Shown here: piece after piece, positions 13,901 through 26,041 of the stretch
Position numbering within the stretch: the stretch's first letter is position 1
Layout: each line of letters begins with the position of its first letter
Assembly (NCBI GenBank): GCA_037367405.1
Contig: JAZKJV010008266.1
Location: 558,001 to 622,000 of the forward strand
DNA from: Ottelia alismoides
Taxonomy: Eukaryota; Streptophyta; Magnoliopsida; Alismatales; Hydrocharitaceae
DNA: 64,000 nucleotides
Direction of reading: 5' to 3'
Program-made: the position numbers and the translations under genes
The notes under the pieces: model-generated
Databases searched by the model: none
Seen by the model: only the letters and a program-made list of their open reading frames with translations
What the model was told of the DNA's origin: nothing

Positions 13901-14598
13901 CAAAAAAATCAAAGATTGTAGAATTAGTTGTATTTCACATTGTTCTCAAAAAGAAACGCATTTGCATGCATCGTTTGCCCTCTAAAAATCATTTTACAAA
14001 TTTCAATATTTAATTTTTAATAGGTATTAGATCTTGTATTTTTAAGGTTTAAGATTTTTCTGAGATCCATCATTTAGTGATAGATCTTGGATAATTTTAT
14101 CCCTTGGAAATAGTTAGCTTTAATATTTATTATAATTAATAATTGAAATTCAATGTATTTGAATTCATAAATTCATAAAATATTTATCTTGCATCCAAAA
14201 TTTCAAAAAAAAATACAGTGCATTCATTTCATCGTAATTGTCATCTTGGCCAAGTTTCATATTTTGCGGACATCGTTTAATTGATCTTTACATTTTAATC
14301 CCTAAAATCGGCTAAAGTTGCATTTTGCATCCCAAACTTGCATTAAATATAAAAAACCGCCTCGAAAACCGTGCATGAACTTTGATAGAAAGATTTCTAG
14401 GTTGTTCGTTTGCCTCCTTGAGTTCGACCTTGGGACTTGCCCAAGTAAAATAAACATAAAATCGCATTGAGTAAAATTGACTAAATTTCTTGTGGTTATT
14501 TCTTGACCGATTCCGATTGCCTGCCTATAATGAAACGACATATTAAATTAAGTGCACGATAATTCACGCAATTAACTGGGGCAATTTAGGACTCGTCA
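10906..14598 (+). repeat. 5' LTR of element D
   Basis: This is a direct repeat of 20688-24364. The first base of the expected TGATGAATC start is changed (AGATGAATC here, TGATGAATC in the 3' copy). The end CTCGTCA is two bases from the primer-binding site. A GC-rich core (about 12050-13450) contains several CACGTG palindromes (12081, 13399, 13486, 13572). The 205-codon and 140-codon open frames in this core (12788-13405, 12616-13038) are not kept intact in the 3' copy and are taken as chance ORFs. Confidence 0.9.
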
Positions 14599-14600
14599 GA

Positions 14601-14620
14601 TGGCGCCATTGTTGGGGAGG
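14601..14620 (+). other. Primer-binding site of element D (tRNA-Asp type)
   Basis: TGGCGCCATTGTTGGGGAGG lies two bases after the 5' LTR. It differs at few positions from TGGCGCCGTTGCCGGGGA, the complement of the plant tRNA-Asp 3' end used by Athila/Tat-like elements. Confidence 0.85.
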
Positions 14621-16075
14621 CAAATGACTTACTTTTTTGTCTAAATTTTTTTATTCGGTTTTCTTTATTCAGGTAGTCTGACCCCCGAATCTTCATTGTA
14701 TAAATTTATTTTTTCCTGCATTTATTTTTATTTTATTTTCAGCATTTATTTTCATGTTTTATTTTTTTATTTATTTTTGAGTCAGTCTCTTACTCTCTCT
14801 CTTATTTTTCTTGCGAGGTACCCGACATACGTGGATCGGTTTCTCACAAAATCGACGCATCTTCCCGACTTCTGAAATGCCACACTTAAATTAAGATTGA
14901 GTCGAGTCGTGAGAGAGCGTAGAGTCTAGGATTTTATTTTTTGAAATTTTAATTTCTGTAATTATTTGTTCATTTATAGCGATGTCCGTTTGGACTCTCG
15001 CATGTGTAACAAGACCTCAAACTTTTTTTTGTGGTGTGTCGTAGCCTATTTCACTCTCTGGTGAGGGTGGGGCCCGACTTGAGTGGCGCTTAGGATAGAC
15101 CTGCACATACGGCTACTAGAGCTTTTAATTTTTGATTGTGCTCGTAAAACTAGGACCACACTTCACTTAATTGAGACATACAGTAGATCGTTCAATTTAG
15201 TCAAATTTAACTCAATTATTTCCGACTAATAGAACTTTTTGCTAGGTGCGATTTTTCATCGGCTTGCATTCATATAGATTAAATTTTCAATTATTGTATT
15301 GCATTCACATGGAGATTGCATGGAATCACTATAAATCTTCTATTTGAGCATACATCATTGTTTTTCGTGTGCATCGACTTTTCCCGAATTTCTCCCTCCT
15401 GTTTTATCACATAATTTTAAAGGAAATTGGGACTGAACGGTGCATTTGTGCTCATATAAAATTTTTAGTGTTCACCTAATTAAAATTGGGACTGCTAAAT
15501 ATAGTCGATTTTAAATAACCCATAAAATCAAGAATTTTTGCGGGAGAGCAACCCCGACCTTGGATTCATTTATTTGTTTGAGCGAGTGAGAGACGACACT
15601 TAAGGTTAGAGCCCAGATCCAGATTTTCATATTGACTACCTATTCTATAAAAATGATTAGCTACTTTTTTGTGAGGATCTACGAGCAGCCGGTAAACAGT
15701 CTAGATTTCCTTAGCAGAGTGGGTGGTTTAAAGGACATTGCGGAAAGCTCCGTCCTTAAGTAACACGGGTAGTCATTTTACGTTCCGTACTTACACCCAT
15801 ACTGGCTGAAAGTAGGTGCAACTAATCGTAAGAATTCAGGCCAGTCATTAGGAAAATTTCCGGCACCTAACATCTCGCTAATTTTTTCCCAAGATTAATT
15901 TATCACCAACTTAAAATTGAAAAGATAAATTGCCGAACTCTTGCGGCTTCATTGTGTGAGTTGGTAAACCTGGGGTTTGATTTGTATTTGATTTGTGTGT
16001 GTGAACCGATTTCGAAGATCAAAAGCCACACACTTGTGCCATCACTCTCCTTTCTTGATCTGAAACAGATCCATT
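14621..16075 (+). other. Leader of element D
   Basis: About 1.45 kb lies between the primer-binding site and the first ORF, with no coding frame. It is AT-rich, with a T-rich stretch at 14632-14780. A leader of this length also precedes the ORF of element E. Confidence 0.6.
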
Positions 16076-17035
16076 ATGTCAACCAATAAACCTCCTTCGA
16101 AAATTATAGAACTTTTGTCCGAGTATCCATTTGATCTATATTATGAAAATGAATTCATCTCGGTCAAACCCAAATCGCCATTCATTTCAGCTCTTTCAAA
16201 AATGACAGAACATTTATCCAAGTATCCATTAGATCTATACTATGAAAATGAATTCATCTCAGTTAGACCCAAAGTTTCGAAACCTCCTCCAACTAGACAT
16301 CATCCAACTTCCACGTGAGACTCTCACCCACAAATCAATCCAACAAATCCGATCTATGTCATGAATGACAATCCTTTGTATTGGGATCATACAAAAAAAC
16401 AACCGACTGAGGTCTCCATTCCTTCGTACATCAATCCTCTCTATTCTGATCATACAATCCATCCTTCATATTCTGTAAATGTCAATCCATCATTCATGGG
16501 AGACTATAACCACATGATCGAATTTAACACTTCTTCACATCTTCCACCTTCCCCACCCTTGAACAAAAAGGAGCAACTATCATCTTGGATTGACCATGAC
16601 AACCCCATTTTCAGACATGACACTCATACAGAGGACTGGACTGATGACATCGAAACACATAAACCATGTATGTTGACTCCACAGTATAAGGGTCCAACCA
16701 ATCATGATCAAAGGAATGAACTCTACTTAGACAAACTCCACATGCTTGAATCACACCATAAAACATATGGTTTCTATCCTATTGAGCAGACTCCTTCCAT
16801 GATTTTAAAGGAGAAATTTTCAGAGTACAACAAATCAAGATATGTTTTGAGAGGAACTTCTCCCAGCTCATACATGAAAATGGAAGATGAAATGATTGGA
16901 TCTCAAGATGGAAAACAAAAGAATACTAATGAAACTATGCAAACTGCTCCTGAAAATTCGTTGGATGATGACATTTCGAGGACCACTAAGAGATATGAAT
17001 TAATGGAGGAAAAATTCAGAAATTGTATTGACTGA
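16076..17035 (+). pseudogene. Element D gag-like ORF without recognisable capsid
   Basis: One reading frame runs from the ATG at 16076 to 17035 with a single TGA at 16316 (CGA to TGA would explain it). The first 80 residues hold a tandem duplication of about 37 residues, each with SKYP/SEYPFDLYYENEFIS-type sequence. The rest is rich in Asn, His, Pro, Ser and Tyr. No retrotransposon capsid fold signature or CCHC knuckle is visible. Beyond 17035 the same frame repeats a motif: an ED(E/D)(M/I)IGS stretch occurs at about 16888 and again at about 17075. It precedes a protease remnant, the position of gag. The function of this protein is unknown to me; a structural role in particle formation is only inferred from position. 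Confidence 0.55.
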
Positions 17036-17084
17036 CTCAGTTTATTTTATGGAAGCTCGGGTACGAAAGTGGAGGATGACATAA

Positions 17085-17530
17085 TTGGATCTAATATTGA
17101 GAACCCTACGGATATTCAGAAACCCCATAGACAACATTCACCCTAGGGACGACTCTGACAGCAACACTTCTGCATATTACTCCCCTAGGGATAACTATGC
17201 CTCTAACTCTTACTCGGAACATCAAAGCCCCTTATCATCTATAGAAAATGCCACATCACCACACCACACAGAAAATACCAAAAAATTGAAATATTCAAAA
17301 ACACCCAAAAAATCGAAAATCTAGAAAAAATCATAAAAGTTGAGACTGAAGAAGATCTGAAGAATTTGGATCCTTCTTTACGGGAAGCACTTGAGAAAAG
17401 ACTGATTTTTGAACTTCCGTTTATACAGGCCATTAAATACTTCCCCCACCTAAAAGGATTCATAATGAACAAAGTAATGATAAAAAATCGGCAAGGATAA
17501 GAACAAAGACTGAAAGACATATCTTGTCAA
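17085..17530 (+). pseudogene. Element D gag-protease linker remnant
   Basis: Broken frames bridge the gag-like ORF and the protease. 17085-17324 encodes a Ser/Asp/Tyr-rich segment (YYSPRD-type repeats). The next stretch (about 17329-17500) encodes an acidic segment followed by PFIQAIKYFPHLKGFIMNK, which resembles the stretch just before the protease in Athila-type Ty3 elements (pattern PF..A....P...KFL...). Frameshifts and a stop near 17498 separate it from the protease. Confidence 0.45.
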
Positions 17531-17640
17531 TGGCCTCCTCCTTAGTGTTGAGAAGAAAAACCTAGAGTCCATAGTGAAGCAGTTGCCAAGATTTGACTGT
17601 GGAATTAAAGATAATTTTCACCGATGATTGAGTTGATGAC

Positions 17641-17907
17641 GACTCACTAATTAATATCCCCCCGACCTCTGTAGTTCATGATCTCAAACTCGAACCTATC
17701 AGGAAGATGCGAGAAATCATTCAACTGGCAGATCGATCAATAAAGCGACCGAGAGGAACCATTTCGATCATCATTACATTCCATGGTGCTTCGCTCAAAG
17801 TAGATTTCACGATCATTGACATTGAGCATCAAGGAGAATTCACCCAGTCTCCAATTATTCTCAGAAAACCATTATTAGCATTGCCTAAGATAATTATTGA
17901 GTGTTAG
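17641..17907 (+). pseudogene. Element D retropepsin (aspartic protease) remnant
   Basis: The frame encodes a segment ending IIQLADRSIKRPRGT, then VDFTIID and SPIILRKPLLA. These match the LADRSxKxPRG, VDFxVxD and PxILGRPFLA blocks of Ty3-type plant proteases, the last one changed from GRPF to RKPL. The catalytic DxGA loop that should precede it is not visible, so the domain is incomplete. A TAG at 17905 ends the frame, after which the same frame continues open to 18225. Confidence 0.7.
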
Positions 17908-17931
17908 ACTCGAGAAATCATTTTTACAGCA

Positions 17932-18791
17932 TTGGAAGCACTTCGATCTCACCCAGTCTTTGAGGAACCACAATTTTCTGAGGCAACCCACGAAGTCCTC
18001 GACAACCGTAACCATCAAGCGGTAGAAGAGCCCAACCCTACTGCTACACCTGAGATAGCGGTTGTTGATGAGACTATTGGTTTAGAGACTCTCCTTCCTT
18101 CTTCATTCCCAGCTGCTCTCACCATGGAAAATCGAATATATGAATCATATGATCCTGAGATTTATGCATGGGCTCATCCTGAGTCAGCCTATTCTGACTA
18201 CCTTAACCAAATCATTCCAACTTAGGAGTGCACCAACATCAAGAAGACTAAGAACAAACACGCAGGATGAACACTGACCAAGGAGAAAATTTTCAATGGT
18301 TATTCATCGGGATATTCAAGTGGACCAACACCTTCACAAAATAAAATGACTACTCCTTCATCAAAAAGAAAGACATCTTTGACCTTCCGGAAGAGGAATC
18401 ATCTGATGATCCCTCATCAGGTCCGGAAAAGGTAATATACATGAGTGAGGTCTGTTCGGCAGTCCTAAAACCATACCTTCGCAAGGATCCAAACTTCGAT
18501 TCTCATTGGATGACTCCCACTCCTCACTATTATTCATCCAAAGCTGATTCTCTTGGTCTCATTAAATACATTGGAATAATTTCTTATGAGCTGACTGAGA
18601 TTGGTGCTTCAGAGTATTCATCCGAGGACAAATCACTTGATCCCAAGAAGGAACGAATTCTGAGGAAACAACTGAAGAAACTAAAAGGCAAGAATATATG
18701 GAGTGTGTCCACTTTCAAATACTATTCCTCTGAGGATAACTCCGATGATGGTTACCTTTCAACTGACTTATACGCGTCATCTACTATTTAG
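17932..18791 (+). pseudogene. Element D acidic post-protease ORF with SSED repeats
   Basis: After the protease, the same frame continues at 17932-18225 (97 codons, Glu/Pro/Thr-rich). A second frame at 18441-18791 (116 codons) encodes an acidic Ser/Tyr-rich protein with YYSS, EYSSEDKS and YYSSEDNSDD motifs. A frameshift separates them. A protein of the same kind, with YTSSEDDEF and TSTDDF motifs, follows the protease in element E (51115-50228). Reverse transcriptase would be expected here in an autonomous element and is absent. The function is unknown. Confidence 0.5.
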
Positions 18792-18959
18792 AATGGTTTC
18801 TCTGAGGATAACACTGATAATAGTTGGGAATCATATGCTTCATCTCCTTCTTATCATTACGATCTCCCACCACATGCTCACAAAATGATCGACTGAAAAC
18901 AACCTTAATCATCGGCTACCCACCCTCCCTCCCGACCACATCGGTCTCCTTGTACATCT

Positions 18960-19340
18960 TCTTCCTTTACTTAGGCCAAGGCCTAAGTATAGGGGGGACT
19001 AATGCCATATGTATATACTATTCCCCTCATCAAACTCCTTCTCATGATCGCCTCATTTCCACCCTTCTTCCGTACTTAGGCTGACCAGAGCCTAAGTATA
19101 GGAGGAACCGATGCCCATCTGTATATACTCTCCTCATTCACATATCCCAACCACCTCATTTTCGCTCTTCTTCTATACTTAACCTATTCACAGCCTAAGT
19201 ATAGGGGCATGGACCGATCTATTTTTTTTCTTTTTTTATTCACTCTCTTACGCTTAGCCCGAGCTATGCCTTCTTTACGCTTCTTATGCTCTGAGGACAC
19301 AACACTCGCTAAGTATAGGGGGTGTATATATATACTGTGT
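18960..19340 (+). repeat. Element D stem-loop array with polypurine-tract copies
   Basis: Four inverted repeats are each followed by AAGTATAGG-type sequence. They are 18969-18977 with 18980-18988 (perfect 9-bp arms), 19074-19082 with 19089-19097 (9 bp), 19174-19181 with 19196-19203 (8 bp), and a wider one, cttagc at about 19253 with gctaag at 19308-19313. The right arms read CTAAGTATAGG(G)n, the same string as the true polypurine tract at 20675-20687. The array matches the one in element E at 49525-50137 in reverse complement. Confidence 0.85.
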
Positions 19341-19379
19341 ATATATTTTACCCATATCTCATACTTTCGCGTAAGTCTA

Positions 19380-20674
19380 TAAGTATTTATGGGGTGGGTA
19401 ATTAACTTGAAAAAAAAGGAAAAAGAAAAACAAAACAAAAAGAAAAAGAAAAAGAGTTTTGTTACTAACACTAACTGTGTCCAACAAAAATTTTAAAAAA
19501 AAATGGCTTCTTAATCATTTTTGCATAAAAAACTTTTCAAAAAAATCAAAAAAATAATAATAATCGAAAAAAATCATAAAGTTAAAAAAACTTGTCTGGA
19601 TTTCACACACCTACACTTCATCCAGCATTACATTCATTTGCATCTTTGAAAAGTCCTTGGGTTATGAACCGAGTTATGAGCAAAAATCGAGATTGATCTG
19701 TACTTGACCTTAATCCACCTAATGTTCAGAGGAACTTCACTGAGAAATAGGATTTTAGAAGCTTCAAGTATTTGACTTGATTCTTCGAGTTCAACATTTG
19801 ACAATGTGCAACGTTTGACTCTTAGTGTCTAACTTGGTCTCTTCATTCTGGGTACAATTCTGGAATAAGGAATTAATTTGTACTCTCGCATTATGCACTT
19901 ATCTCAACTCAGACAGGGTGTTGGAAGACTGTATGAGTTTCTTTTCTGGTAGTGTGGACATCTAAAGACTAGAGTACATGTTGAAATAAAGCTTCGGAAA
20001 AGGGATAGACGGCTGAGCACAATTTTTTCTAAGACCCCAAAACATGTACGGAAAAAAAGATTCTATATCCGTAGGGGCACAACAAGATCCAAGCAGAACT
20101 ACCAAAAATCCAAATACAAAGAAGCCACTACCAAATAAATATATGACCAAAAAGGTCCAAGCTTCAAAAAAACCTGCAGATATTGGTGGAGACTTGGCTA
20201 AACTGGCCGGTTTCACAAGGAGAGGTGACTACACTGGTCACCCTCCAGTTCTTTTCTCCTTCTTCTAACTTCTCCCCCATTTCGATTGTGAACACAACAC
20301 GACAGATCTTAGAAGGAAATACCTGACTCCCCGAGGATGAGTTACTGGAGAATAGGTTTGCATGGTATTCCGGCATTCTGTATGGGAGGAGGTAAAAGCT
20401 TTCACACACATGAGTCGATTATTCAATGTTCATGGGGTATGCTTTGGGAGGAGGATCGATCTAAGATGACTTCTGAGCCGAAACTGTGACAATGATGTGT
20501 AGAACTTGAAGGCTATTGATTTTAAAATTCTAAGTCTCACAAAAGTTCCGCCAAACTAATAACCAAAGGTCGAGTCTAGCTTCATTTTCACCTTCAGCTC
20601 ATGGTCTTGGTACGGGACCCAATCTCATTTCACCTCTTGGCATTTCTTTTGATGCTCAGGGACGAGCATGGTTT
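19380..20674 (+). other. Element D region between stem-loop array and polypurine tract
   Basis: This 1.3-kb non-coding stretch starts with an A/T-rich part (19400-19600) that includes long A runs. I see no coding frame or further stem-loop copies in it. Confidence 0.5.
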
Positions 20675-20687
20675 AAGTATAGGGGGA
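20675..20687 (+). other. Polypurine tract of element D
   Basis: AAGTATAGGGGGA lies directly before the 3' LTR start TGATGAATC. It is the presumed plus-strand primer. The same string recurs in the array at 18960-19340. Confidence 0.85.
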
Positions 20688-23600
20688 TGATGAATCTCAG
20701 ATTCATCACTCTAAAAATCATTAATTAAGCTCTAATCCCTAAAAATCATTAGCAGTTCTTTATTTATTCTGCACAATTAGCATTCATGCATGTTTTGATA
20801 AGAATTGCATTTTATCACTTATTTTCGCACAAAATAAGAAGCTAAAAATCCCAGCCAAATTGACATGTAAATAGCCTAACTTCTCCGATTTTTAACTAAT
20901 TCATGCTAACTCCAATTGACCCAAAACAACCTCTACTTTGTACATATCACTAACCAGAATAAATAAAAAATACAAAAAAATCACTAACCTGAATAAGTGG
21001 ACCAAAAACCCAAACCACCAAAAACCCAAACCTTAGTTCTAGGATTTCCGGACTAAAACCTTCATATCTTCCCCATCCAGTGTCTGTTTTGATGCCACTC
21101 ACTTTCGAACTAATGTACATTAATTTACCTTCAAAACAAGACCAAGTTCAAGTGAATCAGAGCTCATATGTGAAATTTGGGTTTTGGGCTTCTTCTGTAC
21201 ATTTTGTATTTTAGTGGTTTTTGACCTATTATTTTATGTACATAATTAACTCATATTATTTTATTTCTTTTTCATTTATATTCTTTGATGAAAGATTTAT
21301 TAAAATGCTCAAAATTCCAAATTCAAATTGAGCCTGAAATCAAAGGAACTAACTAAGTCTGAGTCTCCACTAACTGTCTTTACAAAAATTATCTTTTTCA
21401 TCTTTTATTTTATTTCTTTGTTTTCTTACTTAATAAAAATCCAAAAAATAGATTAATGTGTAAAAATTTATCTTTGATTTTTTTATTTTTTTCGGATTAT
21501 TATCTGGTTTAAAAATGACAAAAAATTAGAAAACCAAAAAATCATGGTATTCTATGTACATGGGATACCCCAAAAATATCACTTTCGATTTTGGTTTTGG
21601 AGTCTTCATGAAATGTAGATCTCATCAAGACGATCAACTTTCATGAAGAAAATTTTTCGATCCAAGGTCGTTTGATATTTATTTTCTATTTATCTTTCTA
21701 TTTATTTTCCGATTTTTCTAGGGATGACATGTGGCCGCTCCTGGAGCCGCCACGTGTCACCCATTTTTGGGCCTTTTATTATTTCATTTTTATATAAAAA
21801 AATTAAAAAGCTTCGCACGTGCCCTGCACGTGCCTCTTCCGCCTCTCCTCGTGCAACCACATTGCGTTACCTCAACCGCTCGATCTCGGCCGATCAGACG
21901 GCCAAGGCCCATCGTCTTCCTCCCCCAATATCATTGCCCTCCGCATGGGAATCTCACTGCCACCTTCCATATTCACCACCGCTACCATGCCCTCAAATCT
22001 CGTCGCCCGCCACGCTCATCTCCATCACGTAATCGTATTTCATCCTAGAATCCGTCGAATCACGATTAATCCCTCAATCTCCCAATCTCACAGCCCAACT
22101 TCCATTTCCAGCAAGCCTCAAGCCCTATTATAACGTAGTCGCCCCTTGTTTCAAGATCATCCACCGATCCACAACTGAGACAAGGTCGACGGTGATAACG
22201 TCACCTCCGCCAGCTGGAGAGATCCGAGGGACCCCTCGCTAGTTGCAGCTGTGATCCTCGCCCTCAATGCTCTGCTCCGACCTGCCGTAGAGTAAAGGAC
22301 GTCTTCCTCCTCCGCATTTCAACTTCACCACCAGCTACACCTCCTGCAATGCTACTCCACCTTCGTGCCATCTTCATCGACTCACTTCGCCACCGCTTTC
22401 GCCATCCACCGTTCCAAATTCCGCAGATCGTCGGTCACATCACCAGGGGGTGTGTGTCGCTCCTTCACAACCCTCAATGCCGACATCCAGTCATCCTCCC
22501 GTTGCCTCCCATTAGTGATAAGTACAACCACCCTGCTTGCATCTGGAGTCGCCGTAGAAGATATCCTCCGATTGCACCGTTGAGAAGACGGGATCGGTGG
22601 TGACAGCCCTGTCTCCGTCCCCCCGTGGCGAGGTCCGACCATCTTGGTCGTTGTAGCACGCCGCTCCGTGCTTGCCCCTACTCCAACCTCAGTTGTCGTC
22701 GAGTCTGCTACCATCTTCCCCCCGATATCATCCTCCTTCCATCGCCACAGTCACAGCACCGTGCTCCACCGCGCTTCACCACCAGGAGTCCTCAGCTTCT
22801 TCTTCAACACCACCTGACACGCCTTCGCCTTCAACGACCTCCACACTCCAGGAGCTGCTTTGCCCTCCACGATGCCTTCGTACCTTCACCAGCTCTGCCT
22901 CCTCTTCATCGCCATTTGGAGGCACGGTCATTCATCCTCCAGTCGATCGGCCCTTCGAGCACGACTGCATACTCTTCTTCTAGGGGATTCATTGACCACC
23001 TCAGCCACAACCCCTCGCTCCGCTAGTCTCCACCTGTCACCATCAGCAGCATCCTCCGCCTTACAGCTCTAACGACATCGAAGAGGACTCTGCCGCTCCG
23101 CCAGAAGCTTCGCCTCTCCTCGTCGCAAGCCACTGCTGGGCGGTGGGCTCGAGGCCCTCCCTGCATGCGTGGCACGTGATGGGAGGGAACGTTTATGGAA
23201 AACCCCTCAAGTTCCACAATTTTGCAGAACCGCCCCAGCCATCCTATGCACGTGCCCCTTGGTATTTTTTTGCAAGAAATCCCCCGACGTTTCTCTTATT
23301 TGCAAAGAAGTCCACAGTCTGAGGTCACGTGCGATGCACATGACCCTCTAGCAATTTTGTAGACTCGCCCCCTCGAATATGGGCAATTATAGTTCAGTCC
23401 TTCTACTACAGCTTTATATTTATTTAAATATTATAATTGCACAAATATGCATGGGTTTCCCCCTCAATTTGAACTGCTTTTTCTCATCATTTCTCTTCAT
23501 AAAAATAGCATGATGTTATTCAACTAATTCTCTACATTATGACATATGTTTGACCTTTTTTGTGGTCAGTGGTTAATTAATAATTAATTGTTTTGTGGAA

Positions 23601-24364
23601 ATTACATATTTTGCCTATTTTGTGCTTAAAAATTCATAACTCATTAACCATTGCTCTGAAAATTGTCGAAAAATCATGGATTGTAGAATTACTTCTATTT
23701 CACATCGTGCTAAAAAAGAATTGCATTTTCACACACTGTTTGCCCTCTAAAAATCATTTTGCATATTTCAAGATTTATCTTTTAAAGGTATTAAATCTTA
23801 TATTTTTGAGGTTTAGGATTTTTCTGAGATCCATCACCTAGTGATAGATCTTGGATAATTTTATCCTTGAAAATAATTAGATTTAATATTTATTAAAATT
23901 AATAATTAAAATTCACTGTGTTTGCATTCATAAATTCATAAAATATTTATCTTCCATCCAAAAATTCCAAAAAAAATATAGTGCATTTATTTCATCATAA
24001 CTGTCATCTTGGCCAAGTTTCATATTTTTCGGACATCGTTTGATTGATCTTTATATTTTAGTCTCTAAATTTGGCCAAAGTTGCATTTTGCATCCCAAAC
24101 TTGCATTAAATATAAAAAAAGACTGCCTCAAAAACCGTACATGAACTTTGATAGACAAATTTCTTGGTTGTTCCTTTGCCTACTTGAATTCGACCTTGGG
24201 ACTTGCCCAAGTAAAATAAACATATAACTGCATTGAGTAAAATTGACTAAATTTCTTGTGGTTATTTCTTTATAGATCCCAATTGCCCGCCTACAACGAA
24301 ACGATATATTAATTTAGGCACATGATAATTCACGCAATTAACTAGGGTGATTTAGGACCCTTCA
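20688..24364 (+). repeat. 3' LTR of element D
   Basis: This is a direct repeat of 10906-14598 with substitutions and indels. It begins TGATGAATC and ends CCCTTCA. The bases that follow (CCTCC, 24365-24369) are the right target duplication. Confidence 0.9.
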
Positions 24365-25450
24365 CCTCCACATTCATTATCCTTTCCACTTGATCTGGAA
24401 TAGATCCTGATGTGGAGGCAACATCATTGGTCAGATTTTGAGGAATCCTAGCCTTCGTAGGGAAGACATCCTTAAAGAAGATAACATCACGGGGTTCAAC
24501 AATAGTGTTGAAATATATGCCCGGTATCTCGGACCGAATTACCAAGAACCTATATGCATAGCTAGTATCCAAGTAACCTAAACACAACATCAATAGTTTT
24601 AGGACCTAGCTTCATTCTCTTGTGTTCTGGGACTAAAACCTTAGCAAGACAACCCCACACTTTGAGATACTTTAAGCTTGATTTCCTATTTCTTCAAAAT
24701 TCAAAAGGACACTTTTCCATATTTCTTGGAGGGACCCTATTCAGAACATGTCAAGCCTTATTCAAGGCCTCTCCCCACAAATAGGTTGGAAATCCAGAAC
24801 TCTGTAGGAGAGAAGTTAAGGTCCTATTTTTCTATTCTGCTATCCCATTGGATTGTGGTGAATATGGAGCAGTAACTTCATGAACAATGCCAAACATTTT
24901 GCATTCTTCATCAAACAAATTAGAGGTATATTCACCTCCTCTATCTGACCTAAGACGTTTAAGCACTTTTCCTGTTTTATCTCAGCCTCATTCTTAAATA
25001 TAAGAAATTTATCTAAAGCTTCATCCTTGGTTTTAGTAAGATACACATATCAGTATCTACTGCCATCATCTATAAAGGCGATAAAGTATTTCTTATTATC
25101 TCGGATAAACACACCATTAAACTCATAGATATCCATGTGCACTAGATCCATGATCTCACTATCTCTAGAGACAGTCTGAAAAGACTTCCTAGTTGTCTTA
25201 GCTTGCACATAAATTTCACATTTTTGAGTTTTATCAACAGCGGTTTAGAGATCAACTCTAAATTCATTATCCTTTTAACTGAATTTAAGTTCACATATTC
25301 CAATCTACCATACCACAGATCACAAGATTCTAGATTATTAACTACATGAGACACAAAATTAGAACATTAAGAATTCAAACATTCATTCCACCAAAGTTTA
25401 CTAAATCACATCTAATTCTAAATAACAAATCAAAATCTTCTAGATAGAGT
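24365..25450 (-). pseudogene. Copia copy A: integrase remnant
   Basis: The minus strand encodes, with several frameshifts, the same integrase segments as copy B (40680-41790). These include the downstream GYLDTSYAYRFLVIRSE block at about 24593-24500 and the VNLNSVKR-type pre-integrase region near 25300. The core region around 24840-25000 encodes in reverse the SPQSNGI-type stretch typical of Copia integrase. No full-length frame survives. Confidence 0.75.
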
Positions 25451-25523
25451 TTTCCGTAAAAAATGCCGTGTCTCAGTTAGACAACTTTATTATATTTAAA
25501 GTTCAGTTCAAAACCATTTCTAA

Positions 25524-25745
25524 CTAAAATAGAGACAGATAAACATTCTTCTTGATGTCAGGAACATGCAGCACCCTATGCATCGTCTCGGCACGTCCAG
25601 AGGATAACCTCAAGTTGACTGGTCCTGACCCTAGCACCATGGCCATAGAATCGTTCCACATCTTCACAGTCCCACCACTCCAGGTCTGATAAGAAGAAAA
25701 CAATTTTTTGTCAGAATAAATATTTACATTGGCTTCTGTATCCAC
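25524..25745 (-). pseudogene. Copia copy A: protease remnant
   Basis: The minus-strand frame encodes MDTEANVNIYSDKKLFSSY followed by a GGTVKM-type loop and VLHVPDIKKN, the usual Copia protease to pre-integrase layout. Where the catalytic D(S/T)GA should be, the frame reads DTEA, so the site is changed. The zinc-knuckle region (about 25885-25930) has also lost cysteines. Confidence 0.7.
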
Positions 25746-26041
25746 GAACCATTCATTTGGATCATGAATATGGAATAGTTCAGGTTTATAGTGACATATC
25801 CCTCGCTAGCCCCAAGTCTTGTGGTGATTATATTCACTTGTGGACTCCCATATGCAGCCTTAGGTTGAGCCTTTAAGGATGGACAATCCTTCTTCCAATG
25901 GCCAACTTGATTAAAGTGCCAATAGGGTCATTCTTTGTCTTTTTCTGGATCATGCCCTTTGGTTTTATTTTATTGTTTTTACTACCCTTTCCCTTTTTAT
26001 CTTTGTCATTTGAGGTCACGAAATTGAATTTATTATGAACA

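Larger units (their letters stand above)
10906..24364 (+). mobile_element. Element D: non-autonomous long-LTR Ty3-type (Athila/Tat-like) retrotransposon
   Basis: Two direct LTRs (10906-14598 and 20688-24364, about 3.68-3.69 kb each) flank a 6.09-kb internal region with a primer-binding site at 14601 and a polypurine tract at 20675-20687. The five bases before it are CCCCC (10901-10905) and after it CCTCC (24365-24369), read as a target duplication with one change. On either side is Copia copy A, whose sequence would join here. Inside are a gag-like ORF, a protease remnant and an acidic ORF, but no reverse transcriptase, RNase H or integrase, so any movement must have relied on enzymes in trans. 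The two LTRs differ by many substitutions and small indels, more than those of E or H, which suggests an older insertion. Confidence 0.9.
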
